A stretch of 64,000 nucleotides of DNA from Agrobacterium pusense (GTDB taxonomy: Bacteria > Pseudomonadota > Alphaproteobacteria > Rhizobiales > Rhizobiaceae): NCBI RefSeq assembly GCF_900102105.1, contig NZ_FNBB01000012.1:62001-126000 (forward strand). Reading direction: 5' to 3'. The position numbers and the translations under genes were made by a program. Below, one piece after another: positions 45,895-56,300 of this stretch (its first letter is position 1; every line of letters begins with the position of its first letter). Under the pieces are notes generated by a model. The model made no database searches. It was not told where the DNA came from and saw only the letters and a program-made list of their open reading frames with translations.

Positions 45895-47901
45895 TCAGGC
45901 GGGACGAAGAAGCATGCTGGGGCGCGGATAGAGTGCTTTTGCGGGCCCCAGCCTTTCCGCCACGACCGGACGGCCGATGTAGTAGCCCTGCGCGTAATCG
46001 ATTTCCATCTGGCGCACGAGCCTCAGCTGTTCCTCGGTTTCCACGCCTTCGATCAAAATTTTATGGCCGCGATTGCGAATGAGGCGGATCATGTCCTGCA
46101 GCATCGCCCGTCCGCGTGGGGTCTTGCTGTCATGCAGGAAGGAACGATCAATCTTGACGGTATCGAAATCCGTCATGCGCAGCCATGACAGGCCGGCGAA
46201 ACCCGTTCCGAAATCATCCAGCCAGATTTTGATGCCAAGCGTCTTCAGGTCGTTCAGGCAACGCAGCACATCCGAATGCATTTCCATGTCCAGGCCTTCG
46301 GTGATTTCGAAGGCGAGCCTGTTGCCGGCAATACCGGCTTCCACGAGAATGGCCGCGACGGACGTGGCGAACCCCGGGTTCTTTAATTGCATGGGTGACA
46401 CATTGACGCTGACGACATCAACCCTGTCATCGGCCAATATGTGCTTGCAGACCGTCTTGATGGTCCACAGGCCCAGTTCCATGATCGTGCCGGTACGCTC
46501 GGCGATCGGGATGAAGATGCTGGGGGCGACGGAATTGCCATCCAGCAGGCGAAGTCGCATCAGCGCCTCGACGCCTGTCGTTTCATTGGTCGAGATGTTC
46601 AAGATCGGCTGGTAGACAAGGGAAACAAGGTTCTCCGAAACTGCGATCTTCAGAAGAGCGGCGATGTTTTCCGTTTCGTCGCTGGTCTGCGGATCGTCGG
46701 GATCAAACAGCTTCATGCAATTGCGGCCATTGCCCTTGGCGATGTAAAGCGCGCGATCGGCCTCGTTGATGATCTTCTCCAGCTTGCCGTCCGGATTGGG
46801 GCGGGTGAAGGAGGCGCCGATGCTGACAGTGACGATGAAGGTGCCGTCGCGGCGCTGGTCATGTGCGAGGGACAGGCTTTCCACGGTATGGCGGATCGTT
46901 TCGGCGAGCTCGCCAACCTGCTGTTTGGACTTGAATGGCGCCAGCACGATGAATTCTTCGCCACCATAACGGCCGATCGAGGCGCCGTGCTGGATGATTG
47001 CATCCTGCAAGGCATTACCCACGGTCACGAGACACTTGTCGCCTTCCTGGTGGCCATAACGGTCGTTGTATTTCTTGAAGAAATCGACATCGATCAGGAA
47101 TACGGAAAAACCTTCTTCCTTCTTCATCCAGTTATCCCACAACAGGCGCAGATGGTGATCGATGGCGCGGCGGTTCTGCAGCCCGGTCAGGGAATCGGTG
47201 TTGGAAAGACGCAGCAGCGCCTGGCCACGCTCATCCGCCGCCTTCTGCTGGGCCTTCGCTTCCAGCCCGTTGACGAAGACATGGTAGCGTTCCCTGTTCA
47301 GGTTCCAGTTCACATAAGACGTGAAGACGAAGCAGGAGATATAGAAGGTGCCGAAAGCGAATTTGTAGAAAGCGTCTTCAGGAAACTGCGTCGCCGCCAG
47401 AAAATAGGTGACGAGAATGATGCCCGATGACACCAGCGACAGATGGAATCTGAAAGTGAAAAACAGATTGGCGCCCATCATGAAGATCGCCCCGAAAACC
47501 ATGTAATAGGACATGTTTTCGATATTGTCGGTCAGCAGCGATGGCAACAGCCAGCCGATATAACCCATGACGAGGGCGGTCGCACAGGTGAGGTCGAGCG
47601 CTGCGGTGCTGGCTCCCCGGCGTACCTGGATTTCCAGTGTCAGCAGCGCTGATACGGCGACCGCGAAACGTGCGACAATGGTGTAAAACGCGACGTCGGG
47701 TATCAGAACGATGTCTGAAGCGGCAAACAGAAGATAAATGAAGACAGCCGTCCACAGGCCCCGACGGATAGAACCCCGGCGGCTGCGTTCGCCTTCCTGC
47801 TGGTAAAGGGCAAGAAGTTCATCAGAAAACCGGGAGTCCGGCCGCCGATAGTCTTGCTGTCCACTCACCTCTCCCAATGTGTGCTTCATGCACTTTCCCA
47901 T
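45895..47901 (-). CDS. Membrane-bound diguanylate cyclase/phosphodiesterase (GGDEF-EAL)
   Basis: 668 aa. The N-terminal 220 residues carry six hydrophobic helices (for example LWTAVFIYLLFAASDIVL, TALVMGYIGWLLPSLL, YYMVFGAIFMMGANLFF). GGDEF domain with an intact active site (YGGEEFIVL near residue 314), then EAL with EAL (GVEALMRLR near 445), DDFGTG, KIDRSF and EGVET. Both halves look catalytically able, so it can make and break c-di-GMP. The start is 47901 or 47889 (both ATG). Confidence 0.92.
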   Translation of the reverse strand: MGKCMKHTLGEVSGQQDYRRPDSRFSDELLALYQQEGERSRRGSIRRGLWTAVFIYLLFAASDIVLIPDVAFYTIVARFAVAVSALLTLEIQVRRGASTAALDLTCATALVMGYIGWLLPSLLTDNIENMSYYMVFGAIFMMGANLFFTFRFHLSLVSSGIILVTYFLAATQFPEDAFYKFAFGTFYISCFVFTSYVNWNLNRERYHVFVNGLEAKAQQKAADERGQALLRLSNTDSLTGLQNRRAIDHHLRLLWDNWMKKEEGFSVFLIDVDFFKKYNDRYGHQEGDKCLVTVGNALQDAIIQHGASIGRYGGEEFIVLAPFKSKQQVGELAETIRHTVESLSLAHDQRRDGTFIVTVSIGASFTRPNPDGKLEKIINEADRALYIAKGNGRNCMKLFDPDDPQTSDETENIAALLKIAVSENLVSLVYQPILNISTNETTGVEALMRLRLLDGNSVAPSIFIPIAERTGTIMELGLWTIKTVCKHILADDRVDVVSVNVSPMQLKNPGFATSVAAILVEAGIAGNRLAFEITEGLDMEMHSDVLRCLNDLKTLGIKIWLDDFGTGFAGLSWLRMTDFDTVKIDRSFLHDSKTPRGRAMLQDMIRLIRNRGHKILIEGVETEEQLRLVRQMEIDYAQGYYIGRPVVAERLGPAKALYPRPSMLLRPA

Positions 47902-48203
47902 AGTGTTGCGTATACTTATTAAGTAACTGCTTATTCCACTTTTCCGTGTGCTGTCGCACCCAGTTCGGGTTCCTGTCGATCTCTGCCAAAGCGGATTGAG
48001 ACCATGGAAAGGAAGAACGCATCATACGTTCGCAACATTAAGTTTCACTAAACCGCCTATCCTCCCAGCCGCCACCCGAGAGTGTGACCAAAAAAATACG
48101 CTGATTTACTAATCTATCCCTACACCGCGCAAAAATCGAAATCGAGTGGCCTTCGGTGTCCCAGAAACGTATAGTTAACAATGTGTTAACACTGGAGGCT
48201 GAA
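47902..48203. promoter_or_regulatory. Divergent promoter region with paired GTTAAC sites
   Basis: AT-rich DNA between the GGDEF-EAL gene and the methyltransferase. Two GTTAAC palindromes (48174-48179 and 48185-48190) are centred 11 bases, one helical turn, apart directly before the GGAGG at 48194. They may be an operator; this supports a methyltransferase start downstream of them. Confidence 0.4.
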
Positions 48204-49250
48204 GTGGTGCGGGTAAAGAAGAAAAATCTGGATGGGGCAAGTCTGATCACCCCGGATACTGTCGCAAAAGAGATTTTTGCACGCAAAACGAAAACGTTCG
48301 ATGAGCAGTTCGCAGTTGCAAAAGCAGAAATTGCCATCATTCTCGAATTGGCACAGCAGCAGTTCGATAATGGTATTTCAGCACATGACATAATACATCG
48401 AACGGCGGGGGCGCTGCATGGGTTGCGAGAAAAACTCCACTCAAGCGTGTGGGCTGAACTGATCCCCATCATACAGAATCACCCCGTGTCGGAGCGTTTT
48501 CTGCAGGATCCGTTCACGCGCTGGTCGTTCGACAAGCCGCGGGGTTATTCCGGCGATGCGCAATTGCTGGATTTTATCTATGGCCACGAAAGCGTTGCCG
48601 GTCTGGTGAAGAATGCGACGCCGCTGGGGCGTGATCTTTACGACTATACGAAGGACGCCAGTTCTTCCGTGGCGGTGCGCGAGCGACGGGATCTGCTGAC
48701 GCGCTTTGTCGACGAAGCGGCGGCCCGGCACGGTGAAGATACCGAAATCCTCACCATAGCGTCCGGACATCTGCGCGAGGCGGATGCTTCCGCGGCGCTG
48801 AAGGAGGGCAGGCTGCGGCGCTGGGTGGCGCTCGATCAGGACCCCTTGAGCGTCGGTTCCGTTGCCCGCGATTTCGCCGGCACCTGCATCGAGGCGATCG
48901 ACGGCTCGGTGCGCGATATCGTCCTGCGCACGCAGGAGCTCGGCACTTTCGATCTGATATACGCAGCCGGTCTATACGACTACCTGAACGACCGTGTGGC
49001 GATCAAACTCACGCGGCGCTGCATGGAGATGCTGAAACCCGGCGGCATGTTCCTCTTCGCCAACTTCTCCGAGGACATCGTTGTGGACGGCTACATGGAA
49101 ACCTTCATGAACTGGGCGCTGCTGTTGCGCTCGAAGGCGGATATGTGGCGGATCGTCAATGCCAGCGCCGATCCCGACAGCATCGAGGCTGAGGTGTTCT
49201 TTGGCGAGAACCACAATATAGTCTACGCGACGATGCGTAAGAAGGCATGA
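48204..49250 (+). CDS. SAM-dependent methyltransferase, possible PhcB-like lipid-signal enzyme
   Basis: About 348 aa from GTG 48204 (GGAGG five bases upstream; GTG 48207 is an alternative and the frame is open from 48156). The C-terminal part is a class I methyltransferase fold (ILTIASGHLREADASAAL, LRRWVALDQDPLSVGSVA, FDLIYAAGLYDYLND, LKPGGMFLFANF). The N-terminal half has no familiar domain but contains the phrase FTRWSFDKPRGYSGDAQLLDFIY, which I associate with proteins annotated as 3-hydroxypalmitic-acid methyl ester (extracellular factor) biosynthesis, as in Ralstonia PhcB. That link is from memory and unproven. Confidence 0.7.
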   Translation: MVRVKKKNLDGASLITPDTVAKEIFARKTKTFDEQFAVAKAEIAIILELAQQQFDNGISAHDIIHRTAGALHGLREKLHSSVWAELIPIIQNHPVSERFLQDPFTRWSFDKPRGYSGDAQLLDFIYGHESVAGLVKNATPLGRDLYDYTKDASSSVAVRERRDLLTRFVDEAAARHGEDTEILTIASGHLREADASAALKEGRLRRWVALDQDPLSVGSVARDFAGTCIEAIDGSVRDIVLRTQELGTFDLIYAAGLYDYLNDRVAIKLTRRCMEMLKPGGMFLFANFSEDIVVDGYMETFMNWALLLRSKADMWRIVNASADPDSIEAEVFFGENHNIVYATMRKKA

Positions 49251-49339
49251 CATCCTTCGGCCCGTCTTCCTGCCAATAACCATTTGCTTAAACCTCGTCG
49301 CGGGCCTAAGAATCCGCGCCGAATGCATTGCAGAATGGA

Positions 49340-50164
49340 ATGGCTGAAATGAAGAGATATTATTCGGATATGGGCGGTCTGCCCGGGCAGACGGAACTCC
49401 TGTCGAGCAAGGCTGTATTCAAGACCGCCTATGCTGTCATCCCCAAGACCGTGATGTCCGATATCGTGACAAGCGTGCTGCCCCACTGGACCGGCACGCG
49501 TGCCTGGATCATCGCCCGGCCGATGACCGGCTTTTCCGAGACTTTCGCGCAATATATCGTTGAAGTGCAGCCCGGCGGCGGCAGCGACCGTCCGGAGCCC
49601 GACGCAAGGGCGCAGGCGGCGATCTTCGTCGTCGATGGCGAGATGACCGTGGAATTCGAGGGCGCCCGGCATGAGCTGCGGGAGGGCTCCTTCGCTTTCC
49701 TTCCGGCCGGCAGCCGCTGGCAGATCCGTAATTCGGGCGAGGCGCCGGTCAAATTCCACTGGGTGCGAAAGGCGTTTCAGGCCGTGGACGGGCTGGAGCC
49801 ACCGCCGGCGATCTTCACGCATGAAGACGAAACCGCCCTTTCGGCAATGCCGGACACCGACGGCAAATGGGCGACGACCCGTTTCATCGATCCTGATGAC
49901 GTGCGTTACGATATGCATCTCAACATCGTCACCTTCGAGCCGGGCGCGACCATTCCCTTCATGGAAACCCATGTCATGGAACACGGCCTTTATGTTCTCG
50001 AAGGCAAGGCCGTGTACCGGCTGAACGAGGACTGGGTGGAGGTGCAGGCCGGCGACTTCATGTGGCTGCGCGCCTATTGCCCGCAGGCGTGTTATGCGGG
50101 CGGGCCGGGCCGATTCCGCTATCTGCTCTATAAGGATGTAAACCGACACGTGAAGCTCTGGTAA
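49340..50164 (+). CDS. (S)-ureidoglycine aminohydrolase (bicupin, AllE/UGHY type)
   Basis: 274 aa with two cupin domains. The C-terminal cupin holds the metal-site pattern (IPFMETHVMEHGLYVLEGKAVYRLNEDWVEVQAGDFMWLRAYCPQACYAGG); the N-terminal opening (YYSDMGGLPGQTELLSSKAVFKTAYAVIPK, DIVTSVLPHWTGTRAWIIARPMTGF) matches ureidoglycine aminohydrolases, which release ammonia from ureidoglycine in allantoin breakdown. No other allantoin gene is in the window. The start could be ATG 49340 or 49349. Confidence 0.85.
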   Translation: MAEMKRYYSDMGGLPGQTELLSSKAVFKTAYAVIPKTVMSDIVTSVLPHWTGTRAWIIARPMTGFSETFAQYIVEVQPGGGSDRPEPDARAQAAIFVVDGEMTVEFEGARHELREGSFAFLPAGSRWQIRNSGEAPVKFHWVRKAFQAVDGLEPPPAIFTHEDETALSAMPDTDGKWATTRFIDPDDVRYDMHLNIVTFEPGATIPFMETHVMEHGLYVLEGKAVYRLNEDWVEVQAGDFMWLRAYCPQACYAGGPGRFRYLLYKDVNRHVKLW

Positions 50165-50334
50165 CGGGCCTGCGGTCTGCAAAAAACCATGAATTGTCGC
50201 GCAATCCGGCGGTTTGCGCGATAAATGCTTGCTTTGGATCGAATATCCCTAATAAATTCCCGTAGGCGGCGGCTAGTGCTGCGCCGCTCCGTTTGGTGAT
50301 CCGCCTGCACCTATCCTTGAGAAGACTTGCCCGT

Positions 50335-51840
50335 ATGACTGAGACGATCGATGCCAATGTCTTCAATCTTGCGCCCGTGGCGATGTGGATCGAGGATTTC
50401 AGCGAGGTAAAGCGCCAGTTCGATATCTGGCGGGCGGAGGGCGTAGAGGATCTCAGGGCGTTTCTTCTGGACGATCTGACAAGGGTGGCGGCCTGTTCGC
50501 AGAAGATCCGCGTCATCCAGGTCAACGCCAGGACGCTGGAACTGTTCGAGGCGCACGACCAGAACCATCTCGTCGACAATCTGCACCGCATATTTCGCGA
50601 TGACATGCTAGAGAGCCATGTGAACGAGCTTTCCGAACTCTGGGCCGGCAAGACGGAATTCACCAGCAATGCTGTCAATTATTCGATCGGTGGCAAGCGG
50701 CTGGACATTCAGTTGCGCGGCGCGGTGATACCCGGCCACGAGGACACGCTCGACCGGCTGCTTCTGACCACCGAGGATGTGACGGAGCGGGAGGAGGCCC
50801 GCCGCAAGGAGCTGCTCAACCGCCGTTATGCCGAGGGCATGTTCAAACATTCGCCTGTGTCCCTGTGGGTGGAGGATTTCAGCCGGGTAAGGCGCCTGAT
50901 CGAGGAGGTCAGGGAGCGCGGCATCATCGATTTCCGGGTCTTCATGGATGTGCATCCGGAATTCGTGCGGCAATGCATGAGCGAAATCCGCGTCATCGAC
51001 GTCAATCGCGCGACGCTCGACCTGTTCTGTGCGCCGGACCGGCAGGTTCTGCTGCAGCGACTAGGCGATATTTTCCGCGACGAGATGGAAAAGCCGTTCC
51101 GCGAACAGCTGATGGAACTCTGGAACGGTAATCTCAGCCATCACCGCGAGGTGGTGAACTACGCGCTGGACGGTTCCGAGCGGCATCTGCTTTTGCATTT
51201 TTCGGTTTTTCCCGGGTATGAGCGGGACTGGTCTCTGGTGCAGGTGGCGCTGACGGATATTACCGCGCGCAAGAAAGCCGAAGCGTACCTCGAATATCTC
51301 GGCAAGCACGATGTGCTGACCAAGCTGCACAACCGCGCCTTCTATTCCGACGAGTTGAACAGGCTGGAGCGCAGCGCGTTGCGGCCCGTATCGGCGATCG
51401 TGATCGATCTCAACGGCTTGAAGGACGCGAATGACAAGCTTGGGCACGATGCCGGCGACGCCCTGTTGCGACGCATGGGCGAGGTGCTGAACGGCGTGGT
51501 GACCGCGCCGAACCACGCAGCCCGCATCGGCGGCGACGAATTCGCCATTCTTCTTCCCGGCGCCGACAAGCAGGTGGCCGCCGCCATGGTCGAAACCGTT
51601 TATGAGCTGCTGAAGATCAACAACCAGTTCTATTCCAGCGCACCGCTCAGCCTGTCGTTGGGTGTGGCGACCAGCGAGGCAGGCGAGACGATGGAATCGT
51701 TGGTGCGCCGCGCCGATATGAATATGTACGAGCAGAAAAATGCCTATTACGCGGCGCTGCGTAACAGGTCTGCCGACAATAACGACAAGACCAATGCCGG
51801 CCCCCAGCCGGAAGCCAGCTCGCTGAAGCGTTTGTCCTGA
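50335..51840 (+). CDS. Diguanylate cyclase with two duplicated PAS-like sensor domains
   Basis: 501 aa. Two similar N-terminal domains: LAPVAMWIEDFSEVKRQFDIWR...IRVIQVNARTLELF (about 10-145) and HSPVSLWVEDFSRVRRLIEEVR...IRVIDVNRATLDLF (about 170-310); both have a GH/GY-DWS-like end and precede a linker. The GGDEF domain has GGDEF intact (IGGDEFAIL near residue 399) and no clear RxxD inhibitory site. It is soluble, with no membrane helices. ATG 50335 is the chosen start. Confidence 0.9.
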   Translation: MTETIDANVFNLAPVAMWIEDFSEVKRQFDIWRAEGVEDLRAFLLDDLTRVAACSQKIRVIQVNARTLELFEAHDQNHLVDNLHRIFRDDMLESHVNELSELWAGKTEFTSNAVNYSIGGKRLDIQLRGAVIPGHEDTLDRLLLTTEDVTEREEARRKELLNRRYAEGMFKHSPVSLWVEDFSRVRRLIEEVRERGIIDFRVFMDVHPEFVRQCMSEIRVIDVNRATLDLFCAPDRQVLLQRLGDIFRDEMEKPFREQLMELWNGNLSHHREVVNYALDGSERHLLLHFSVFPGYERDWSLVQVALTDITARKKAEAYLEYLGKHDVLTKLHNRAFYSDELNRLERSALRPVSAIVIDLNGLKDANDKLGHDAGDALLRRMGEVLNGVVTAPNHAARIGGDEFAILLPGADKQVAAAMVETVYELLKINNQFYSSAPLSLSLGVATSEAGETMESLVRRADMNMYEQKNAYYAALRNRSADNNDKTNAGPQPEASSLKRLS

Positions 51841-52044
51841 CGGTGAGAGGGGTCATCGACCCTCGCGCAATTATTTCTGATCTTCCGGCCATAAGGCCCA
51901 AGGTGGGACCCGCGCCGTCGTGGGTCCCAGCCCCCTTCCGTTTCCCGATGCTCTTGCGAATGCAGGCCGTGTTACCACGCCGTCTCGCGCGGCTTCACAA
52001 GCGCGTGAGGCCGGTTTTGCGCTGCAACAATTCTATTGTCAGAA

Positions 52045-52074
52045 ATTTACATACGTCTTAGTATGTATGTAAAT
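52045..52074. promoter_or_regulatory. AcrR-type operator upstream of the efflux genes
   Basis: Arms ATTTACATAC and GTATGTAAAT separated by 10 bases: a perfect inverted repeat. Its central 24 bases (52048-52071) have the same TACATAC...GTATGTA layout and length as the E. coli AcrR site. It sits 30-60 bases before the efflux start codon. The matching regulator is the TetR at 56542. Confidence 0.75.
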
Positions 52075-52104
52075 GTGACCTTTTTCATGGATTCGGAGCG
52101 CAGA

Positions 52105-53295
52105 ATGGCGAAAAGACTGGGGCAGATCGTGGCGGTGTTGTTGGCGGGCATCGTTGTGGTCGGATGTAGCGACGAGCAGGCGTCTGCCCCCGGCGCGCCG
52201 CCGCCTGGTGCAGTCAAGGTCGTGACCGTGAAGCAGGAAGAGCTGCCGATAACCAACGACCTGCCGGGCCGCATTGCACCGACGCGACTTGCGGAAGTGC
52301 GCCCGCGTGTCTCCGGCATCATCGTTGAGCGCGTGTTCGAGCAGGGTTCGCTGGTGAAGGAAGGCGATGTCCTCTACCGCATCGATCCCGCCCCGTTCCA
52401 GGTGCGCGTAGACAGCGCCGAGGGCACGTTGCGCCGGGCGCAGGCCGCGCAGCTTCAGGCGCGCCAGACGGCCGACAGGCAGCAGCAGCTGCGCCGTTCC
52501 AACGTTGGTTCGCAGCAGGAATTCGACAACGCCATTGCCCAGCTGGCGCAGGCCGATGCCGAGGTGGCGGTGGCTGAGGCAGGCCTGGCCGAAGCGAAGC
52601 TCAATCTTCAATATGCGGATGTTAAAGCCCCGATCAGCGGCCGGATCGGCCGCGCGCGTATTACGGAAGGCGCGCTCGTCAGCGCGACCGGCTCTGAAAA
52701 CCTGGCGACGATCCAGCAGCTTGATCCGATCTATGCCGACTTCACCCAGCCGGCGGCCGATCTCATTCGGCTGCGCAAGGCGCTTCAGGACGGCAAGCTG
52801 ATGACCGGCCCGAATGAAGCCGAAGTCAATCTGCTCTTCGATGACGGCAGCCGTTACCCGCAGCCCGGCCGTCTGCTGTTTTCGGAAGCGGCGGTTGATG
52901 AGACCACCGGCCAGGTGACGCTGCGCGGCGAATTTCCCAACCCGAACGGCGATCTGCTGCCGGGCATGTATGTCCGCGTGCAGATCCAGCAGGGCATTCA
53001 GAAGGCTGCATTCGCGGTGCCGCAGCAGGCGGTTCAGCGCGATGCCGGCGGTCAGGCGAGCGTGCTTGTCGTCAACGCCGAAGATACGGTCGAGCAGCGG
53101 CGCGTCAGCGTCGGCCGTTCCATCGGTGACCGCTGGGTGATTTCGGAAGGGCTGAAGGATGGCGACCGCGTTGTTGCCGAAGGCTTCCAGAAGACCGCCC
53201 CGGGAGCCAAGGTGAAGCCTGAACCCTGGTCCGACGAGGCCGATGTCGCCGCTGCCGCAGGTAGCGAGAGCGCGGCTCCGGCCCAGAAGCAATAA
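52105..53295 (+). CDS. RND efflux periplasmic adaptor lipoprotein (AcrA/MexA type)
   Basis: 396 aa. Lipoprotein signal AKRLGQIVAVLLAGIVVVG-C (lipobox Cys 21), then HlyD-type hairpin and barrel (LPGRIAPTRLAEVRPRVSGIIVERVFEQGSLVKEGDVLYRIDPAPF; YADVKAPISGRIGRARITEGALV). ATG 52105 is six bases after GGAG. It links the pump at 53307 to an outer-membrane channel that is not in the window. Confidence 0.93.
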   Translation: MAKRLGQIVAVLLAGIVVVGCSDEQASAPGAPPPGAVKVVTVKQEELPITNDLPGRIAPTRLAEVRPRVSGIIVERVFEQGSLVKEGDVLYRIDPAPFQVRVDSAEGTLRRAQAAQLQARQTADRQQQLRRSNVGSQQEFDNAIAQLAQADAEVAVAEAGLAEAKLNLQYADVKAPISGRIGRARITEGALVSATGSENLATIQQLDPIYADFTQPAADLIRLRKALQDGKLMTGPNEAEVNLLFDDGSRYPQPGRLLFSEAAVDETTGQVTLRGEFPNPNGDLLPGMYVRVQIQQGIQKAAFAVPQQAVQRDAGGQASVLVVNAEDTVEQRRVSVGRSIGDRWVISEGLKDGDRVVAEGFQKTAPGAKVKPEPWSDEADVAAAAGSESAAPAQKQ

Positions 53296-53306
53296 GGACC
53301 GATTTC

Positions 53307-56300
53307 ATGGCACGTTTTTTCATCGATCGGCCCATTTTTGCCTGGGTCGTCGCCATCTTCATCATGCTGGCGGGCCTGCTCGCCATTCCCATGCTGCCTA
53401 TTGCGCAATATCCGAATGTGGCGCCGCCGCAGATTTCGGTCTCCACGACCTATCCCGGCGCTGCGCCGGAAGATATCTACCAAAGCGTCACGCGCCCGAT
53501 CGAAGAGGAACTGAACGGTGTTCCCGGCCTGATCTATTTCGAGTCGACATCAGAGGCTTCAGGCCGCATTTCGATCAACGTCACGTTTGAACCTGGCACC
53601 AATATCGGTGAGGCGCAGGTCGAAGTTCAAAACCGCATCGCACGCGTGGAGCCACGCCTGCCGCAGGCAGTGACGCAGCAGGGCCTGCGCGTGGAACAGG
53701 CAGGCACCTCGTTTCTGATGATGGTGGCGCTCACCTCCGTCGACGGCAATACCGATGCCATCGGTCTGGGCGATTATCTCAGCCGCAACGTGCTCGGCGA
53801 ATTGCGCCGCGTTCCCGGCGTTGGCAGCGCGCAGCTCTTTGCCACCCAGCGCTCCATGCGCATCTGGATGGATCCGGACAAGATGCTGGGCCTCAGCCTG
53901 ACGTCGAGCGACGTCATCGGCGCCATCCAGGCGCAGAACTCGCAGGTCGCCGCCGGCCGTATCGGTGCATCGCCAAACCCGATTGGCCAGCAGATTTCCG
54001 CGACCGTCAACGTGCAGGGTCAGCTCACATCGCCGGAAGAGTTCGGCTCCATCGTGCTGCGCGCCAACCCGGATGGTTCTTCCGTCAGGCTGCGCGATGT
54101 CGCGCGTGTGGAGGTGGGCGGCGAAAGCTATAACTTCTCGAGCCGCCTGAACGGCAAGCCGAGCGCCGCCATCGGCGTGCAGTTGTCGCCGACCGGCAAT
54201 GCGCTGCAGACATCGGAGGGCGTACGCGCCACGATGGAGGAGCTGTCGCGCTATTTCCCGCAGGGCATAGAGTATGAAATTCCCTATGATACCAGCCCCT
54301 TCGTCAAGATTTCGATCGAGAAGGTCATTCACACGCTGATCGAGGCGATCATCCTCGTCTTCGTGGTGATGTTCGTGTTTCTCCAGAACATCCGCTACAC
54401 CATCATTCCGACATTGGTGGTGCCCGTGGCGCTGCTCGGCACCTGCGCCATCATGTATGTCTCGGGTTTCTCGATCAACGTTCTGACCATGTTCGCCATG
54501 GTTCTCGCCATCGGCATTCTGGTGGATGACGCGATCGTCGTCGTTGAGAATGTCGAGCGCATCATGGCGGAAGAGCATCTGTCGCCGAAGGAGGCGACCC
54601 GCAAGGCAATGGGCCAGATTTCCGGCGCGATCATCGGCATCACGCTGGTGCTGACGGCCGTGTTCGTGCCCATGGCCTTCTTCCCCGGCGCCGTCGGCAT
54701 CATCTACCAGCAGTTCAGCCTGACCATGGTGGTGTCGATCCTGTTCTCCGGCTTCCTGGCCCTGTCGCTGACGCCGGCGCTGTGCGCTTCTTTCCTGAAG
54801 CCCATCAAGGCCGGCCATCATGAAAAGAAGGGCTTCTTCGGCTGGTTCAACCGCAACTTCGACAAGGCGTCGCACAAATATTCGTCTTCGGTCGGCGGCA
54901 TCATCAAGCGCTCCGGCCGCTTCATGGTGATCTATGCGGCGCTGCTGGTCGGTCTCGGCTGGGCCTATATGCAATTGCCGAGCTCGTTCCTGCCGAACGA
55001 AGACCAGGGCTACCTGATCGTGGACATCCAGGCGCCTGCGGAAGCCAGCAGCGACCGCACCCTGCAGTCCATCCAGCAGATCGAAAAGATCTTTCTGGAA
55101 GAGCCGGCGGTTGAACGCGTCATCGCCGTGTCGGGCTTCTCCTTCTCCGGTTCCGGCCAGAACGCCGGCCTCGCCTTCGCGACGCTGAAGGACTGGAGCG
55201 AACGTGGACCGGAGGATTCTGCAGCGGCCATCTCAGCCCGGATCAATGGCAAGCTCTGGGGCCTGCCGGACGCAATGTCCTTCGCGCTGTCGCCGCCGCC
55301 CATTCAGGGTCTCGGCAACTCCAGCGGCTTTACCTTCCGCCTGCAGGACAGGTCCGGAGCGGGCCAGACGGCGCTGAGCGCCGCCGGCGCGCAGCTGATG
55401 GCCGCGGCGCGGCAGAGCCCCATCCTTGCCGGCCTTCGCATTGAAGGCATGCCGGATGCGGCGCAGGTCAATCTCGTCATCGACCGCGAGAAGGCAAACA
55501 CATTCGGCGTGACTTTCAGCGATATCAACGCCACCATCTCGGCCAATATGGGTTCGTCCTACGTCAACGACTTCCCCAATGCCGGCCGTATGCAGCGCGT
55601 GACGGTGCAGGCCGAACAGGGCCAGCGCATGAAGACCGAGGATCTTCTGAACCTCAACGTCCGCAACGCCAATGGTGGCATGGTGCCGATCAGCTCTTTC
55701 GCCTCGGTGGAATGGGTGCGCGGTCCTTCTCAGGTGGTCGGTTATAACGGCTATCCGGCGATCCGTATCGGTGGCCAGGCGGCGCCGGGCTACTCCTCCG
55801 GTGATGCCATTGCCGAAATGGAACGTCTGGCGCGCGAATTGCCCGGCGGTTTCGGTTTCGAATGGACCGGCCAGTCACTGCAGGAAATCCAGTCGGGTTC
55901 GCAGGCACCGGCGCTCATCGGTCTCAGCGTGCTGTTCGTCTTCCTGCTGCTCGCAGCGCTTTACGAAAGCTGGTCAATTCCGCTCTCCGTCATGCTGGTG
56001 GTGCCGCTCGGGGTCATCGGCTCGGTGGCGGCGGTGATGCTGCGCGGCATGCCGAACGATGTCTACTTCCTCGTCGGCCTCGTCGCCATCATCGGCCTTT
56101 CCGCGAAAAATGCGATCCTCATCATCGAATTCGCCAAGGATTTGCGGGCAGAGGGCAAATCCACCTATGATGCGACGGTGGAGGCGGCGCATCTGCGCTT
56201 CAGGCCGATCCTGATGACGTCGCTCGCCTTCTCGCTCGGCGTGCTGCCCATGGCGATCGCCTCCGGCGCGAGCGCCGCGAGCCAGAACGCCATCGGTACC

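Noticed and set aside
48156-48203. GTG 48156 as methyltransferase start
   Set aside because: No good ribosome site precedes it, and the paired GTTAAC sites and GGAGG lie after it.
53559-54974. 471-codon minus-strand frame inside the RND gene
   Set aside because: It is the antisense shadow of the transporter and is rich in His/Asp repeats that mirror codons for hydrophobic helices.
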